A DNA stretch of 64,000 bases from Garcia nutans (taxonomy: Eukaryota > Streptophyta > Magnoliopsida > Malpighiales > Euphorbiaceae). Within the stretch, counting starts at the first letter, position 1; every line of letters begins with the position of its first letter. Positions 36,670-47,714 of the stretch are shown piece by piece. The stretch lies in the NCBI GenBank assembly GCA_947685225.1, contig CANTUV010000033.1:58691001-58755000 (forward strand). Direction: 5' to 3'. Both the position numbers and the translations under genes were made by a program. Below the pieces are notes generated by a model. That model saw nothing but the letters and a program-made list of their open reading frames with translations. It searched no databases and was not told where the DNA came from.

Positions 36670-36729
36670 ATTTCCTTCATTAAAGTAAATGTAATTTCAC
36701 CTCTAATTTACCTCCATCCAAATATAGAC

Positions 36730-38432
36730 TTAGGGTTTTTCCTTTCTTATTGTAAGAGTCCGCCATCGCTCTCAGTGGCCTTCTTTATTTTAATGTCTCT
36801 CCTTCCTATTCCCATCATTCTCCTCCACCATTGTGTTCGAGCAAGCATATAACGGCTCTCTTCAGCACAGATCTACTAAGTATTTCACTATTAGTTTTGA
36901 TATTGGTTTCAATCGAGCTTCTCTAAAGCTCAATGGGCAAGAGACCATCTTAAGGGCTCCTTTCCTTGTGGTATGGGTGTTGGCGTGGGACTACTGGCTC
37001 TTCGATTTCAGTCCAGGAGTTGATCTGTTGAGCCTACAAAGGAGGATCGTGGTACTTATAGAGGCTCCTTACAAAGCCGGCTGGTGCGTTCAGTTTAAAT
37101 CTTTATCTCAAGGAGGTAACCTTCTCTTTTTCTATTTTTAATGAGTCCGCTAGAGTTCTAAATTCTTATCTTCTTGTTTGTTGGCTTTATCTCGAGGATG
37201 ATGGCTATCAAATGGTCTTTGTAACCCCTTTAATATAGCTCAATCCCAATTTTTTTTACCGAGTTGCATCCTCTTTTGCCTATTTTAAGGATGATAATTC
37301 CTCTATTTCCCTCAATTTCTTTTATATCCCGAGGAGATTTGAGGCTTATATGCTATTATTTTTCCTTATTTCCATGGTTCTAACCTTGGCAAGCAGTTTT
37401 ATGATTCTGCCTCTCGTTCTTGGTATTGGTCATATTCTTGTTTGTTGGCCTTTCATTTTAGGGATAATTTGTCTCAACTCAAGAACTCCTTAAAACATCA
37501 GAGAAAAAGTTTGCCTGCTTTGTGTCTGGATTGATCTTGTTTCATTCTTTATTTATGTTGGGAAAATTACTGAACTCAACATCTATGGGAGCTCTATTAT
37601 AGTAACCTTTTTTCTTTTTGTCTTTATAGGTTGTTTTTTGTGACATATCAGTTTCTAATCTCTCTGTATTTTTGTGTACTGTTTATGCTCATGCTTATTC
37701 ATGTCCCAAAAAAACAAACAAAAATAAAAAAGCCTCTAACTAACAAAGGGCAATCTTTCAAGTCACCCCAAGTACTAATCAGTTTGAACCACCATCAACA
37801 CATCTTACGATATGCACAAATACCATATATGTTTTCATGTTTTATTCATCAAATGAAAATAAAGTAAATTTAAATGATAACATAAGTTATAATTATTATC
37901 ATAGGTTTTTTGAATCATATTATCATAGGTTATAACGTAAATTCTTATTAACTCAAGCAATTAAAGTAAATTATTTTATCAAACTCAACAAATCTTATAC
38001 CCTCTCTACCCTACTTTCACTCTAAATATATTTTTATAAATTAAAAATAATATTAATTATACAATTTTAAATTTACTCTTATAAGTATTTAATACTTATA
38101 AGATTAAAAACTAAAAAAAAAGTTAAAAAGGAATAATTAAGTAAAATGTTATAAATTATTTTGTCAAATTTATAATGACAAATAATTACTTTAGTCCGCA
38201 TAATTATTCTAAAAATGAGAATGAACGGAGTATCATTATCATAAGGTTCTAATAAAGGAAAATAAAATAGCAAGAGAAGCCTAAAAAAAGCACCAAACTA
38301 ATAAAGTTATGTAAACCAACTAATAACCCAATTAGAGAGAAATCACAAAGGGTGCAAATTACAATGGGCTCCACATTAATGTAATTTTTAATTCAGTACA
38401 ACTCATCACCAACAGCAACAACTGCTGCACTT
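36730..38432. other. Unassigned stretch, partly gene-like in composition
   Basis: From about 36733 to 37720 the sequence is less AT-rich than its surroundings and has several short open frames (for example 36833-37141, 102 codons), none of which I recognise. It could be a decayed gene or a LINE relic. It ends at an A-rich tract (about 37707-37730) in the manner of a retroposed copy. From 37860 to 38432 it is plain AT-rich intergenic DNA next to the DnaJ 3' end. Confidence 0.4.
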
Positions 38433-39440
38433 TCATGCATTACCTCCTGATGCATTTGATCGTCCCCTCTTCGTGTCCGTTAGATTTTCATTGAGGCCAA
38501 AACCCATAGCATCTCCACCGACCATTTCCACGAACATCCTTTGAAGATCTTCAAAGCTATCTCCCTAAATGAAAAAATACAACCGACGGGATGTTGCAAT
38601 TACTATTATGCCCTTTAATTTTCAATATAAAATAGATATATACCTCGTCTTTCACATTGTTCATCATGGACATCATTTCTTGCATAAAGCCACGGAAGTC
38701 CTGTTTCGTAATTTAACAAAATTTAAGGGTCATATACGTAATTAAGAAAATCAGGATAATAATAATTGCCATTTGCCAAAGCAATCATTTCATTTCAACA
38801 ACAAAAAAAAACTGTTAAAACGATGCCGTTCCTTTATGGGGAGTTACCAAGATACGGCATCGTTTAGCTAAGATCATCATTGGCGAAATACCAAAATAAA
38901 ATTAAAAAAAAGAAGATATTTATACGAAGTTACGAACTTCATCTTCTTCGTCTAGAGGATCATAAAGCCCAGCGTCGTACATTGACCTCTTAGCCTGGTC
39001 AGATAAAACTGTAAAACCAAACGGATACTTAACGGCAGTTATCTTGCATGCAAATAAGACGTAACGGAGAAAAACTGAACATTAAGATATTTTTATCAAG
39101 GGATTATGCTAGAGTTACCGGTGTAAGCTTCCTGGATTTGCTGAAACCGCCGTTTCGCTTCTCCGGCCACCCCCGGATTCCGGGCCCACTTGTCTGGATG
39201 CCATTTCTTCAATATAACCAAAATTTTGCTAAGAAATTTTTAGTAAATCAAAAGAACAGCGATAATTTACTTAATTAATCACAAAAATCAGAAAATTGAG
39301 AAAAAAAAAGAAGCTTAAATTATGACTACCATGGCGAGTTTGCGATAAGCAGTGCGGATATCAAAGAAGGAGGCGTCCCTGCGAATCCCGAGAACGGAGT
39401 AGTAGCAAGATCCGCCGTTGGATCCTCCTTCCCGATCCAT
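38433..39440 (-). CDS. Small DnaJ (type III J-domain) protein
   Basis: Five exons (39440-39330, 39206-39119, 39008-38938, 38700-38644, 38564-38433) total 459 nt and encode 152 aa. The J domain occupies roughly residues 12-80: CYYSVLGIRRDASFFDIRTA, then the HPD tripeptide (H40-P41-D42 in KWHPDKWARNPG), then RRFQQIQEAYTVLSD. There is no Gly/Phe region, zinc finger or client domain. An acidic DEEDEDF link, a Met-rich FMQEMMSMMNNVKD segment and FEDLQRMFVEMVG follow. J proteins stimulate Hsp70 ATPase activity through the HPD motif. The layout matches plant At1g56300-like stress-responsive DnaJ proteins as I remember them. Without a transit peptide it is probably cytosolic or nuclear. Intron 3 has a slightly weak donor (GTTCGT). 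Confidence 0.92.
38818..38865. repeat. 12 bp perfect inverted repeat in DnaJ intron 3
   Basis: AAACGATGCCGT (38818-38829) and ACGGCATCGTTT (38854-38865) are exact reverse complements, 24 bases apart, so the transcript could form a hairpin. The half-site resembles the ACGACG-CGTT motif seen upstream of other genes here. Confidence 0.7.
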
Positions 39441-41486
39441 CTCTAATCCACAATTTCCACCAGAAAACACCCAGCCAATTAACTCTGTCAAACAAAATTA
39501 AAATTGCTCTCTACACACAAAGAGATACACATAGCAATAGCGAAGCACAAGCATCAACGGAAAACGACTTTCGCAGTAACGGACGATTGTTGCTGTATTA
39601 TTGTGCGTGATAATAAACAGAGGCAACGGCGGAGACGGCGGCTGCGGTGATTTTTGGGGCTGAGAGACATACAGAGTATTAGAAAATATCTAATGGGACT
39701 TTTTGAGATTCGGAGTGTATATATAGATGTAGGAGGAAACTTCGAGAGATTCTGGCCTCATGAAGGACGAAGATATTTTGTTTGGGATTTAACTAATAGA
39801 CACTCAAGTTACAATTAATTACCAATTAATGCCATTACTCGAATCTTGCGTAGAGCTGACAATGTACAAGATACTCGTAAAAAATATTCTACCCAAACCA
39901 AACTATTTATTTTTTAAAACATACTGTATAAATTTATTTAAATTTAATTATAATTATATTTATACTCTTTCTAAACTCATCTAACATTATTCATTTATTA
40001 TTTAAACTCATTTAATTATTTATTTAAATATTAAAATTTTAAAAAAATTATAAAATTTAAAATATAAATTATAATTTTTAATTAAATAATTATAAATAAA
40101 TATTTAATATTAATATAATTTTATTAAAAATAATTTTATACCATATTATTTTATAATTAAATTAAAAAATATAATAAATATATAATTAAAATTTAAATAA
40201 AATATAAATATATAATCAAATTTGAATAACGGATATTCAATAGTCTGTATCTGAATCCGATTCAAATTTATCATGAATAGTAAAAATATTATCCATATAC
40301 TCTAAAAATTATTTATAAATTATTCATATCCTATATAAATAGATTATGACGAACCAAATATTAAAAAATATCCGACATGTTATCGTACCTAATCCCATTC
40401 ACCTGGACACGTAATAGTTTGATCATCTCACCACTGAACAAACCCTTCTCAGGCTTAAATTTAAATTTAAGATCTAAATAATAATAATAATAATAATAAT
40501 AAAATTATTAATAAATATTATTTTTCTATGCTAATTGGATACCAATTTTTTAAAATATATATACTGAATTTAGAGAAATATATTTATACTTTAAATATAT
40601 CTCACTGTATACTAATTATCATTGAATTATATCTTAGTATGCACTAATTGAATGTAAATTAAGAGAAAAAATGACATTTTAATAATTTATTAGATAAATT
40701 TAATGAAATATTTTTTTCCATAATAAATTGATTATAATGGTCATTCGACTAGTATGATGAAAATATGGAGGATAAATATTCTATTTAATCACTTCTATTC
40801 AACCAATTAATCTAACTTTAAATACTGAATATATTCAAGAATCTTCTAAAAAAGATTTTATTTTTCAATTACTTGGATGGCTTATATTTTAGTTTCTTTA
40901 ATTAGGAGATGACACAAGTTTGATCAAAGTTGGTAATCACTAATTTTTAGACATAATTAAAGATTAAATCCAATGATTAAATATATTATACTCGCTTAAT
41001 AAGCTTCGTCTTTGTGTTAATGAACCCAATTTTGCTAATCAAACATATTATTAATATAATCTAAACATTATGCAATCAATATCTTTTAAAAAAGCATGCC
41101 AAAACACAGTTTAACACTAAATATATATTATTATAATTATAAACACTGAAAAATGATTATTGACTTTGATCATTTAAACAATTTATGCAAGAAAGCTAAG
41201 AAAAATATGATTACAACAAATGCATAATCTTACAAATCTTAGCTAAAACAAGGACCCTTTTCTGCAATTTGCATCAAAATAGGAAAAGAAAGCAAAGATT
41301 TGCAAAAAAAACAAAGGAAAAAGCTACTTTACTAACTCTCGTGTATTTAGGAGGCCTTACCTCCTAAACCTTGAGATGCATATTGATTCCTAAAAATTTA
41401 GCATTTTCTAAAGGTTCGGCCTATTAGCCTATAATTTTCTTCGCTAATTCAGACCCGAAACTCGGTCTATGACCAGTTGTAAAAAT
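39441..41486. other. Intergenic, AT-rich
   Basis: The DnaJ promoter and leader lie at 39441-39800. From 39870 to 41300 the sequence is A/T-rich with a short (AAT)n microsatellite at about 40478-40503 and no coding signal. About 41300-41486 is the 3' UTR side of the CBP60 gene. Confidence 0.5.
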
Positions 41487-44080
41487 CTAGTAATCTACAC
41501 ACACAAACTTGTTGCCTGGCCACATTCTTTTTGCAGCAATGTCACGCCTAACAGAGCGCCACTTGATTGCTGCTCGCAGTTTGCACCACCCTGCTTTAGG
41601 TTTTGCAATTCTTGACATATGTACACCATATCTTGGGTGAGAGGAAAATATACCCACATCTCCTTCATTACCAGAACTGAAGATAAAAGTATTAGCAGCA
41701 GACCAGGTTGATGTCTCAGCCTGATCATTAGTGTTCTGATGATCAGGTGTTAGTTGATGGCTACTTGTCACTAATGGCCATTGTGATAAACTTGTAGAGC
41801 AGTTGTTGTTTTCTCCAGCATATGGGATCGAAAAGATGTCCCCAAATTTGAAGCTGTTCCTAAAAAATTGCAGCGGATGATGAGTATTCTGTCCTAGAGA
41901 AACTTCTAATTGATTATCACTCTCTGGGGTGCTGAAATCTGGCAGCAGTTCTTGTTGATCTGCAGAAAACAAGTGTATCAGCAAAGAAACAAAGAAAGCT
42001 TGACAAGTTAAATACTAATTACACCTTGTTTTGCACTTCAGAATTGCATAGCGCAACTGAAATATACCTTGCTGTGCAAATTCAAATTGTTGCACACTGA
42101 GATTTGGATTGAAAAACTCAGTTTGTAGGCATGCTAATGGCCTCGAAGGTCCGAAAATGGCATGAGCATCAGTTGGGATGATGTTATTCACATTTGCATA
42201 AGCTTGTCTCTTTAGATTTTCCACCAGGGCCTGACAAATTAAGCACATAGTCACAACTCAAGGCCCTTTTATAGATATAGAATGTTTTTATCAGTACAAA
42301 CTCTATGATTTTTGTTTAAGTTCTTACCTTCTGATGAGGAGCTAATTTATCAAGAGGCTCAAAGATCTGGCCATCTAATACTCCAACAACTTTGTACACA
42401 GAATTGAAAAGCAGCCCAAAATGTTGTCCAGCGTCATAGTAGGTGTAGAACATATCATCAAGAACACAAGAGCTAGCATGCCTGATGATTATATCCCATA
42501 TCTTGCTTGAGATTCCACTTCGAAGCAACTGCAATTCCAAAGAGAAATATTGATTTATTTCACTAAGAAAAACTGCTGAAGAGAATTGTTAGAATTGAAG
42601 GAAAAAAAAAGAAAGAAAAGAGGAAAAGAACAGAAGGGAGATTCTCTTACATTCTTTAGTTCAGATGGGTTGATTGCATAATTCTGCAGAAACTTTCCCA
42701 CTGTGTCAATTCCCCTCTCAGTCAACTTCTTGTGAGAAGCACCATCTTTTGCTATTCTTTCCAATCGCCATACTTCATCGTTGAAGCATGGAGGGTGATG
42801 TTTCTTGTACACTGAATTAAGACAGCAAAAAAAAATAATCTTGTATTTCAAATGCTGCAAAAAACTGTTAAACATTGCATGACTAGTAATTAGCAAAATA
42901 GATAAACTTAAGTTCATGAACTTACCCTCTCCGCGTTGATCCTTTACGACAAAAGCTTCACTCCTAGCTTCCCTAACCCTTGCTTCACCACAAGTTTTAT
43001 GCAAAGGTTTAGCTCCAAGTCGAAATTTTCGACTTCTTTGCCAACTCGAGTTGTCGGTAAAAACAACATCAGTTATGAAAGCAACACCAGCTCTTAATGT
43101 AACAGTCAAATCTCCTCCAGTCACCAAGGGCCTTCTACCCTCTCTTTCGCGTATGATACTAGAATTGAAGTCATGTTCGCTCCAATCTTCTTTACCATCA
43201 GAACCGAAATCACCATTGAGTACGAGAATCTCAATCTTCGTAGAAGAAAGAAAACCAGAAGTGATAATGGTTTTGCTGTTAGCATCCAGCAATTCAATTC
43301 TGATAGGATTGCCCTCCTCAGTTTCTATCTTGCTGCCAGTAAATATAGTAGAAGGAGGTCTGTTAACAAACTGCAACAAAAAGCCTCTAACTGCTGATGT
43401 CTCAGGCTGATTAAAAGAGGGCCTGCACCAAAAAAAATTGAACAGAAAATGAATATCAGATTGTTTGATTATAAATTTTCAAGTTCAAATATCCCAAGAA
43501 CTTACTATCACGATCAAATATTCAAAGTAAATCGATAGGAAACTTGGAAAACTCACTTGAAGGATGGTTGAAGGACGCGAAGAACAGTTCTTTCGACCTC
43601 ATCTCTCACCTAACATCGACAACAAAAGTAGCAGAAAAACTCAATAGACTTCAGAAAATACTGTTCAAAATTGCAAAAAGCTGTTAAAAAATTGCCAAAT
43701 ATAATCAAGTTGCCAATTTAAAAATGAAGCTAATTCAACAAGATTACCAAATGGAAGCTAATTAATTATTGCTTAAACTGAATCAAATTGAAAATTAATG
43801 TAAAAATTACCACTCTTCGCAAAAAAGGTTCGATCTTAGCCACCGTATCCTCCAAAGAAAACATTTCAAGAACATCTTTAATGGAACTGCCAAACAAAAC
43901 AAAAACAAATTAAAAAAACTTGCATAACTTGAAAATCCCAGTTGTAATTACAGTTAGCTAAAGCTTAATTATCATTATAGCTCAATTAAGCACATACTTC
44001 TTAGACCGTTTGGATTCTTGAGCTGAAGAAGCTTCAGTTTCAAACTCAGAAACTCCATGAAAAGGTCTTTTTGGCAACAT
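41487..44080 (-). CDS. CBP60: CBP60 calmodulin-binding transcription factor (CBP60g-like)
   Basis: Eight exons (44080-43998, 43886-43811, 43609-43557, 43422-42926, 42811-42651, 42528-42328, 42230-42068, 41959-41487) total 1707 nt and encode 568 aa. The N-terminal 70 residues (MLPKRPFHG, then FLRRVVRDEVERTVLR) hold a basic amphipathic helix. The conserved CBP60 core follows: FVNRPPSTIFTGSKIE, REREGRRPLVTGGDLTVTLR, FTDNSSWQRSRKFRLGAK, VYKKHHPPCFNDEVWRLERI and LLFNSVYKVVGV. The tail is GWCKLRAAIKWRSVRRDIAAKR. The wording of the core and tail is closest to CBP60g as I recall it, and position near DPD1 and GATA agrees with the Arabidopsis CBP60G locus. CBP60g and SARD1 activate ICS1 and salicylic-acid immunity; calmodulin binding in CBP60g is N-terminal. 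Exact orthology is inference. Confidence 0.94.
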
Positions 44081-44169
44081 TAAAACAACAAAGAAATGCA
44101 CTTAAGAGCTTGACAATTTTTCTGTTTTTGGAGTGGTATAACAAATTGAACAAGATTCACCAAACACGA

Positions 44170-44204
<35 letters not shown>

Positions 44205-44794
44205 CAATTTTAAATATTGACTTTGTTGAAAAAAAAAAGCTGCAGGTACATAGAAGTTTCAGTTGAACTCAAGAATCGACGCGCTATAAAGACACAAAGT
44301 CAAGAATAAAAAATCATATAAATTAAAACTAAATAGAAACAAGAAAACCCAGAAAGGAATAATTTAAATTTTCTTGTAAAATATAAACAAATTTGGATGC
44401 TCCAAAGTACCAAAAATAATCAAGAACATAGAATTTATCAACTGAAACTTAGTTTGTTTTTCTTATAATATAGTACTACAAAACTAAGTTAAATACTAAA
44501 TATATAAAATAAAAATTATAGTTGAAATCTTGAAAATATTATATGTAACGAACTAAACCGCGTAATGTTAATGTCTGAAAAGCACGTGACCAGTAAACAT
44601 CATCATTTGAGTAAAAACAAATCAACAACTCGAAAATTTATACATAAATGTTTAGATTAATGTTAATAATTTAATATGTTATTTATTATTAGAGAAAATT
44701 CAGCAAAAACACGGTAATGAGACGCGTAACTAAGTAGATTGAGAAAGTTGTTAGAAGTTGCAGACAAGGTTTCTGGGGTTACCGCGTTTTGGGT

Positions 44795-44830
<36 letters not shown>

Positions 44831-47714
44831 ACGCCATTGAAGTAGACCCAGAATTGCTATTTAATACGATATAACAAGAAAAACTATTAAATTTCAAATT
44901 TTATTTATTTTCCATTATCAACCATTCATTCAATTTTTTCCATGTTTATTATCTTTACGCATGCGATTCTTATACCAAATACCTTCAATATTACAACAAA
45001 GAAGGTGTTTGTCCTCACTCAAAAGAAAGAAATAAAATAGTTTATAATATACCAAATATTTATAAATTTATATATTAATATGCACTTATAATATTTAAAA
45101 TTTTAAATAATTATGTATTTAATTTTAGCGGACACATTTATTAAAAAACTAGTTTATAAGATATTTATTATTAAAATGATTAAAAATATATAGACTTATG
45201 CAACTCTATAAAATGATTAAAAATAAAAATATAAAAAATTATAGTTTGATCAAACTAACTCATAAGTATAGTACTTAATTATACACATTAAAATAGTAAA
45301 TTTATTTACGTAATTTATTTTTTAACTTCAAAATATAATTTATAAGCTTATAAAATTATATAAATAAATATATTAATTGAAATTTATAATTTATAAGTCG
45401 ATTTAATCAGTTCATAAGTTAAGCTAAACACTCTTAAAATTGCACATATAATACTTTTGAAATTTATCTTAATTAGTACTTTAATCTCTGCCATTTGAAA
45501 ATTAACACTTTTTAATTTTTAAGTATATGTAAACAAAAATATAAAATTTTGAAAAATTAGAGCATATAAAATATTTCAATGTAAAAAATATCAACTATTA
45601 AAAATATTAAATTTTAGACGTGAAAGATTGAAATATTTATTAAAAAAAATTCAAGAGGGTGATAGAATTGTAATTAGCATTGCTTACTAGTATGTTACAT
45701 CAATTTTTTAAAAAATAAATATCAAAACTATAATATTAATCTCATAGCGATGGATTAGAATGTATTCACTATTTTTTGACTATTGAATGGTCTTTTGAAC
45801 AACAATGGTGAATTGATTTAAAACCAATAGAATTTTATAAGGTGTATGGTTCCACTGAGCATAGTATGTCATAATCAATGTCGGCCACGTGTAAAGTACG
45901 TATCCACCTAGGTTTTGCCTTTTTTTTTTACTACTAAAACGGAAAATTCAGTCTAAATGTTTTTAAAATGCAGATTTTAATAATTTGATTTGATTGGTTG
46001 TTTTAGTGATGACATGTGATTTTCTTTTTTTTTTTTTTGTTTTTGTTTTCTGGGTTGGTGCAGTCAATTTAATATTGTGTTTTAAGTCAAGTGGTAGGAC
46101 TTAGCAGAAATCGCTGAAGGAGAAGAAGAAGAAGAAGAAAGAAAAATTGAAAGAATCACAAATTCTGTGCAATTTCCATCTACGTTCTCTTTACTAGGAA
46201 GTTCTCATGCATTTTCTCGGAAAATTTGACATTGAAATTTCTTGAAACCACCATTACCACTTTTGAATATTGTGTTATTTTTGTATTCTTTATTATTATA
46301 AATAATGACTAGTATATATAGAATTAACGAAATGTTTTTAATTAAGTGCTACTGTTTTTATGTATGTGTATATCGAGAGACAAATACGATGGCTGATAAA
46401 TGGCTAATATAGTGTTTAATCAGCAAAAGCGAATCAAATAATTTTCATTGCATATTTTAGCTCATTTCTCATATTCAGATACATTTTCTGAATGATGTTG
46501 CAGGAGCGTTTTTTATTTACTTTATAATTAGCTAATTTATATTCTCTCTTCATAAAAAAATAGATGTTTTTTAATTATATTCATTTTTTTATCATATACT
46601 TTGCATTTTAATTTTTAATAGTAATTTTAAATTTTTTTTAATAATAGTTACATATAAAATAATAGGCCATTTAGTATTTATATTTTTGTAATCTTTATAA
46701 ATTTAGGCTGATAAATTAATTCTTTTTTTATATTTGGTAATATTTATTTTCACATTAATAAAAAATTGTGATTTTTTTATTAATGGAATTTGATATGTAT
46801 TTTTAAGGAGAAGTATATGTTTTATGTTTGAAAAAAATGTATTAGATTTTCAATTATTTGATCATTTTTATATTTTTTAATATTTTTTATTTTCAAAACA
46901 AATAAAAAGTCCAAAATTTGAATTAAAAAGAGTTATAAAGTTATAAACTCAAATTTCAGTTAGATAATATATTTTTAACACCTAATACTAATCTAATGAA
47001 TATTTTAAGTTTTAGTAAATTTTAGAACAATAATAACTTGAAAATTTAAAAAAAATAAAAATATATCTAATCTTTATGAATTAATAATGTTCTTAATAAT
47101 TTGTTGGACAAAAAAATTTTACAAAATCATCAATATATTATTTCCTTTTAAAATTTTAAATCAAATTTAAATAAAGACAACAATTTCAAATATCGCAATA
47201 ATAAATTTGTATAATCAAGTACATGTTTATTTATCTCTAATTCTCTATATTACAATCATGGTATAGGTCATTTATCATGTCTTATATCACATATTGAATA
47301 TAAACTTTATAGCCAAATACCATTAAAAAAAAAAAAAAGCAAATTGCCACATGCATCAAAAAAAAGAAAAATTGAATTATATAGAAAAATAAAGAAAAAA
47401 TGCTCCAATGTAAAATTTAAGAGGATAATACTAATTTCTTTATAAAAAAATATTTTCATTTAAGGTAAAATTTTATTTTTGTTTCATAGGGTTGTGAAAA
47501 CGGCATGACCATAGCTCAATATGAAACGACATGACGTTCAATTTTGAAAAGAAGGACGGCATAGCGTTTGGTTCCAATATGAAAAATATTTTATTTTAAT
47601 TGATTTGTTGTTATTTTTTGTGAATGATAGTATCCACTGATCGTGATCGTCTTCTTGGCTCACAGTAAATCCATTAATTAATCAGCAAAAGCTCAGAAAA
47701 AGCTCCAAAAAATA
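44081..47714. other. Intergenic, AT-rich; CBP60 promoter and microsatellites
   Basis: Next to the CBP60 start are an (AT)15 run (44172-44201), a TTGACT W-box-type core at about 44219, a (CT)n(TA)n microsatellite (44797-44829) and AT-rich DNA. At 45890-45905 lies CCACGTGT, a G-box-like site. At 46118-46140 is a short (GAA)n run in a purine-rich stretch that could be a leader of an unrecognised transcript. Just upstream of the Ppx pseudogene, 47497-47569 has three AAACGGCATGAC / AAACGACATGACGTT-type sites. No gene was found. Confidence 0.5.
44172..44201. repeat. (AT)15 microsatellite upstream of CBP60
   Basis: An uninterrupted dinucleotide run about 95 bp upstream of the CBP60 ATG, within the likely leader or core promoter. 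Confidence 0.95.

Larger units (their letters stand above)
30937..36725. mobile_element. Possible MITE interrupted by the copia element
   Basis: Left of the copia element CTATGTTTGGTTGAGAATAA begins at about 30938. Right of it, sequence ending near 36728 reverse complements to CTATATTTGGATGGAGGTAA. About 16 of 20 bases match as an inverted repeat, and the left-side sequence is AT-rich and non-coding. Without copia the element would be about 390 bp. No convincing target duplication was found. Confidence 0.4.

Noticed and set aside
37999..38233. Another Stowaway-like element
   Set aside because: TACCCTCTCTACCC on the left and a right end reading TACTCCGTTCATTC when reversed agree too poorly to call.
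43051..43410. 119-codon plus-strand frame
   Set aside because: Lies antisense to the main CBP60 exon; the minus-strand protein is clearly conserved.
45001..45434. Degenerate MITE with GGTGTTTG / CTAAACACTCTT ends
   Set aside because: The inverted match is short and no target duplication was found.
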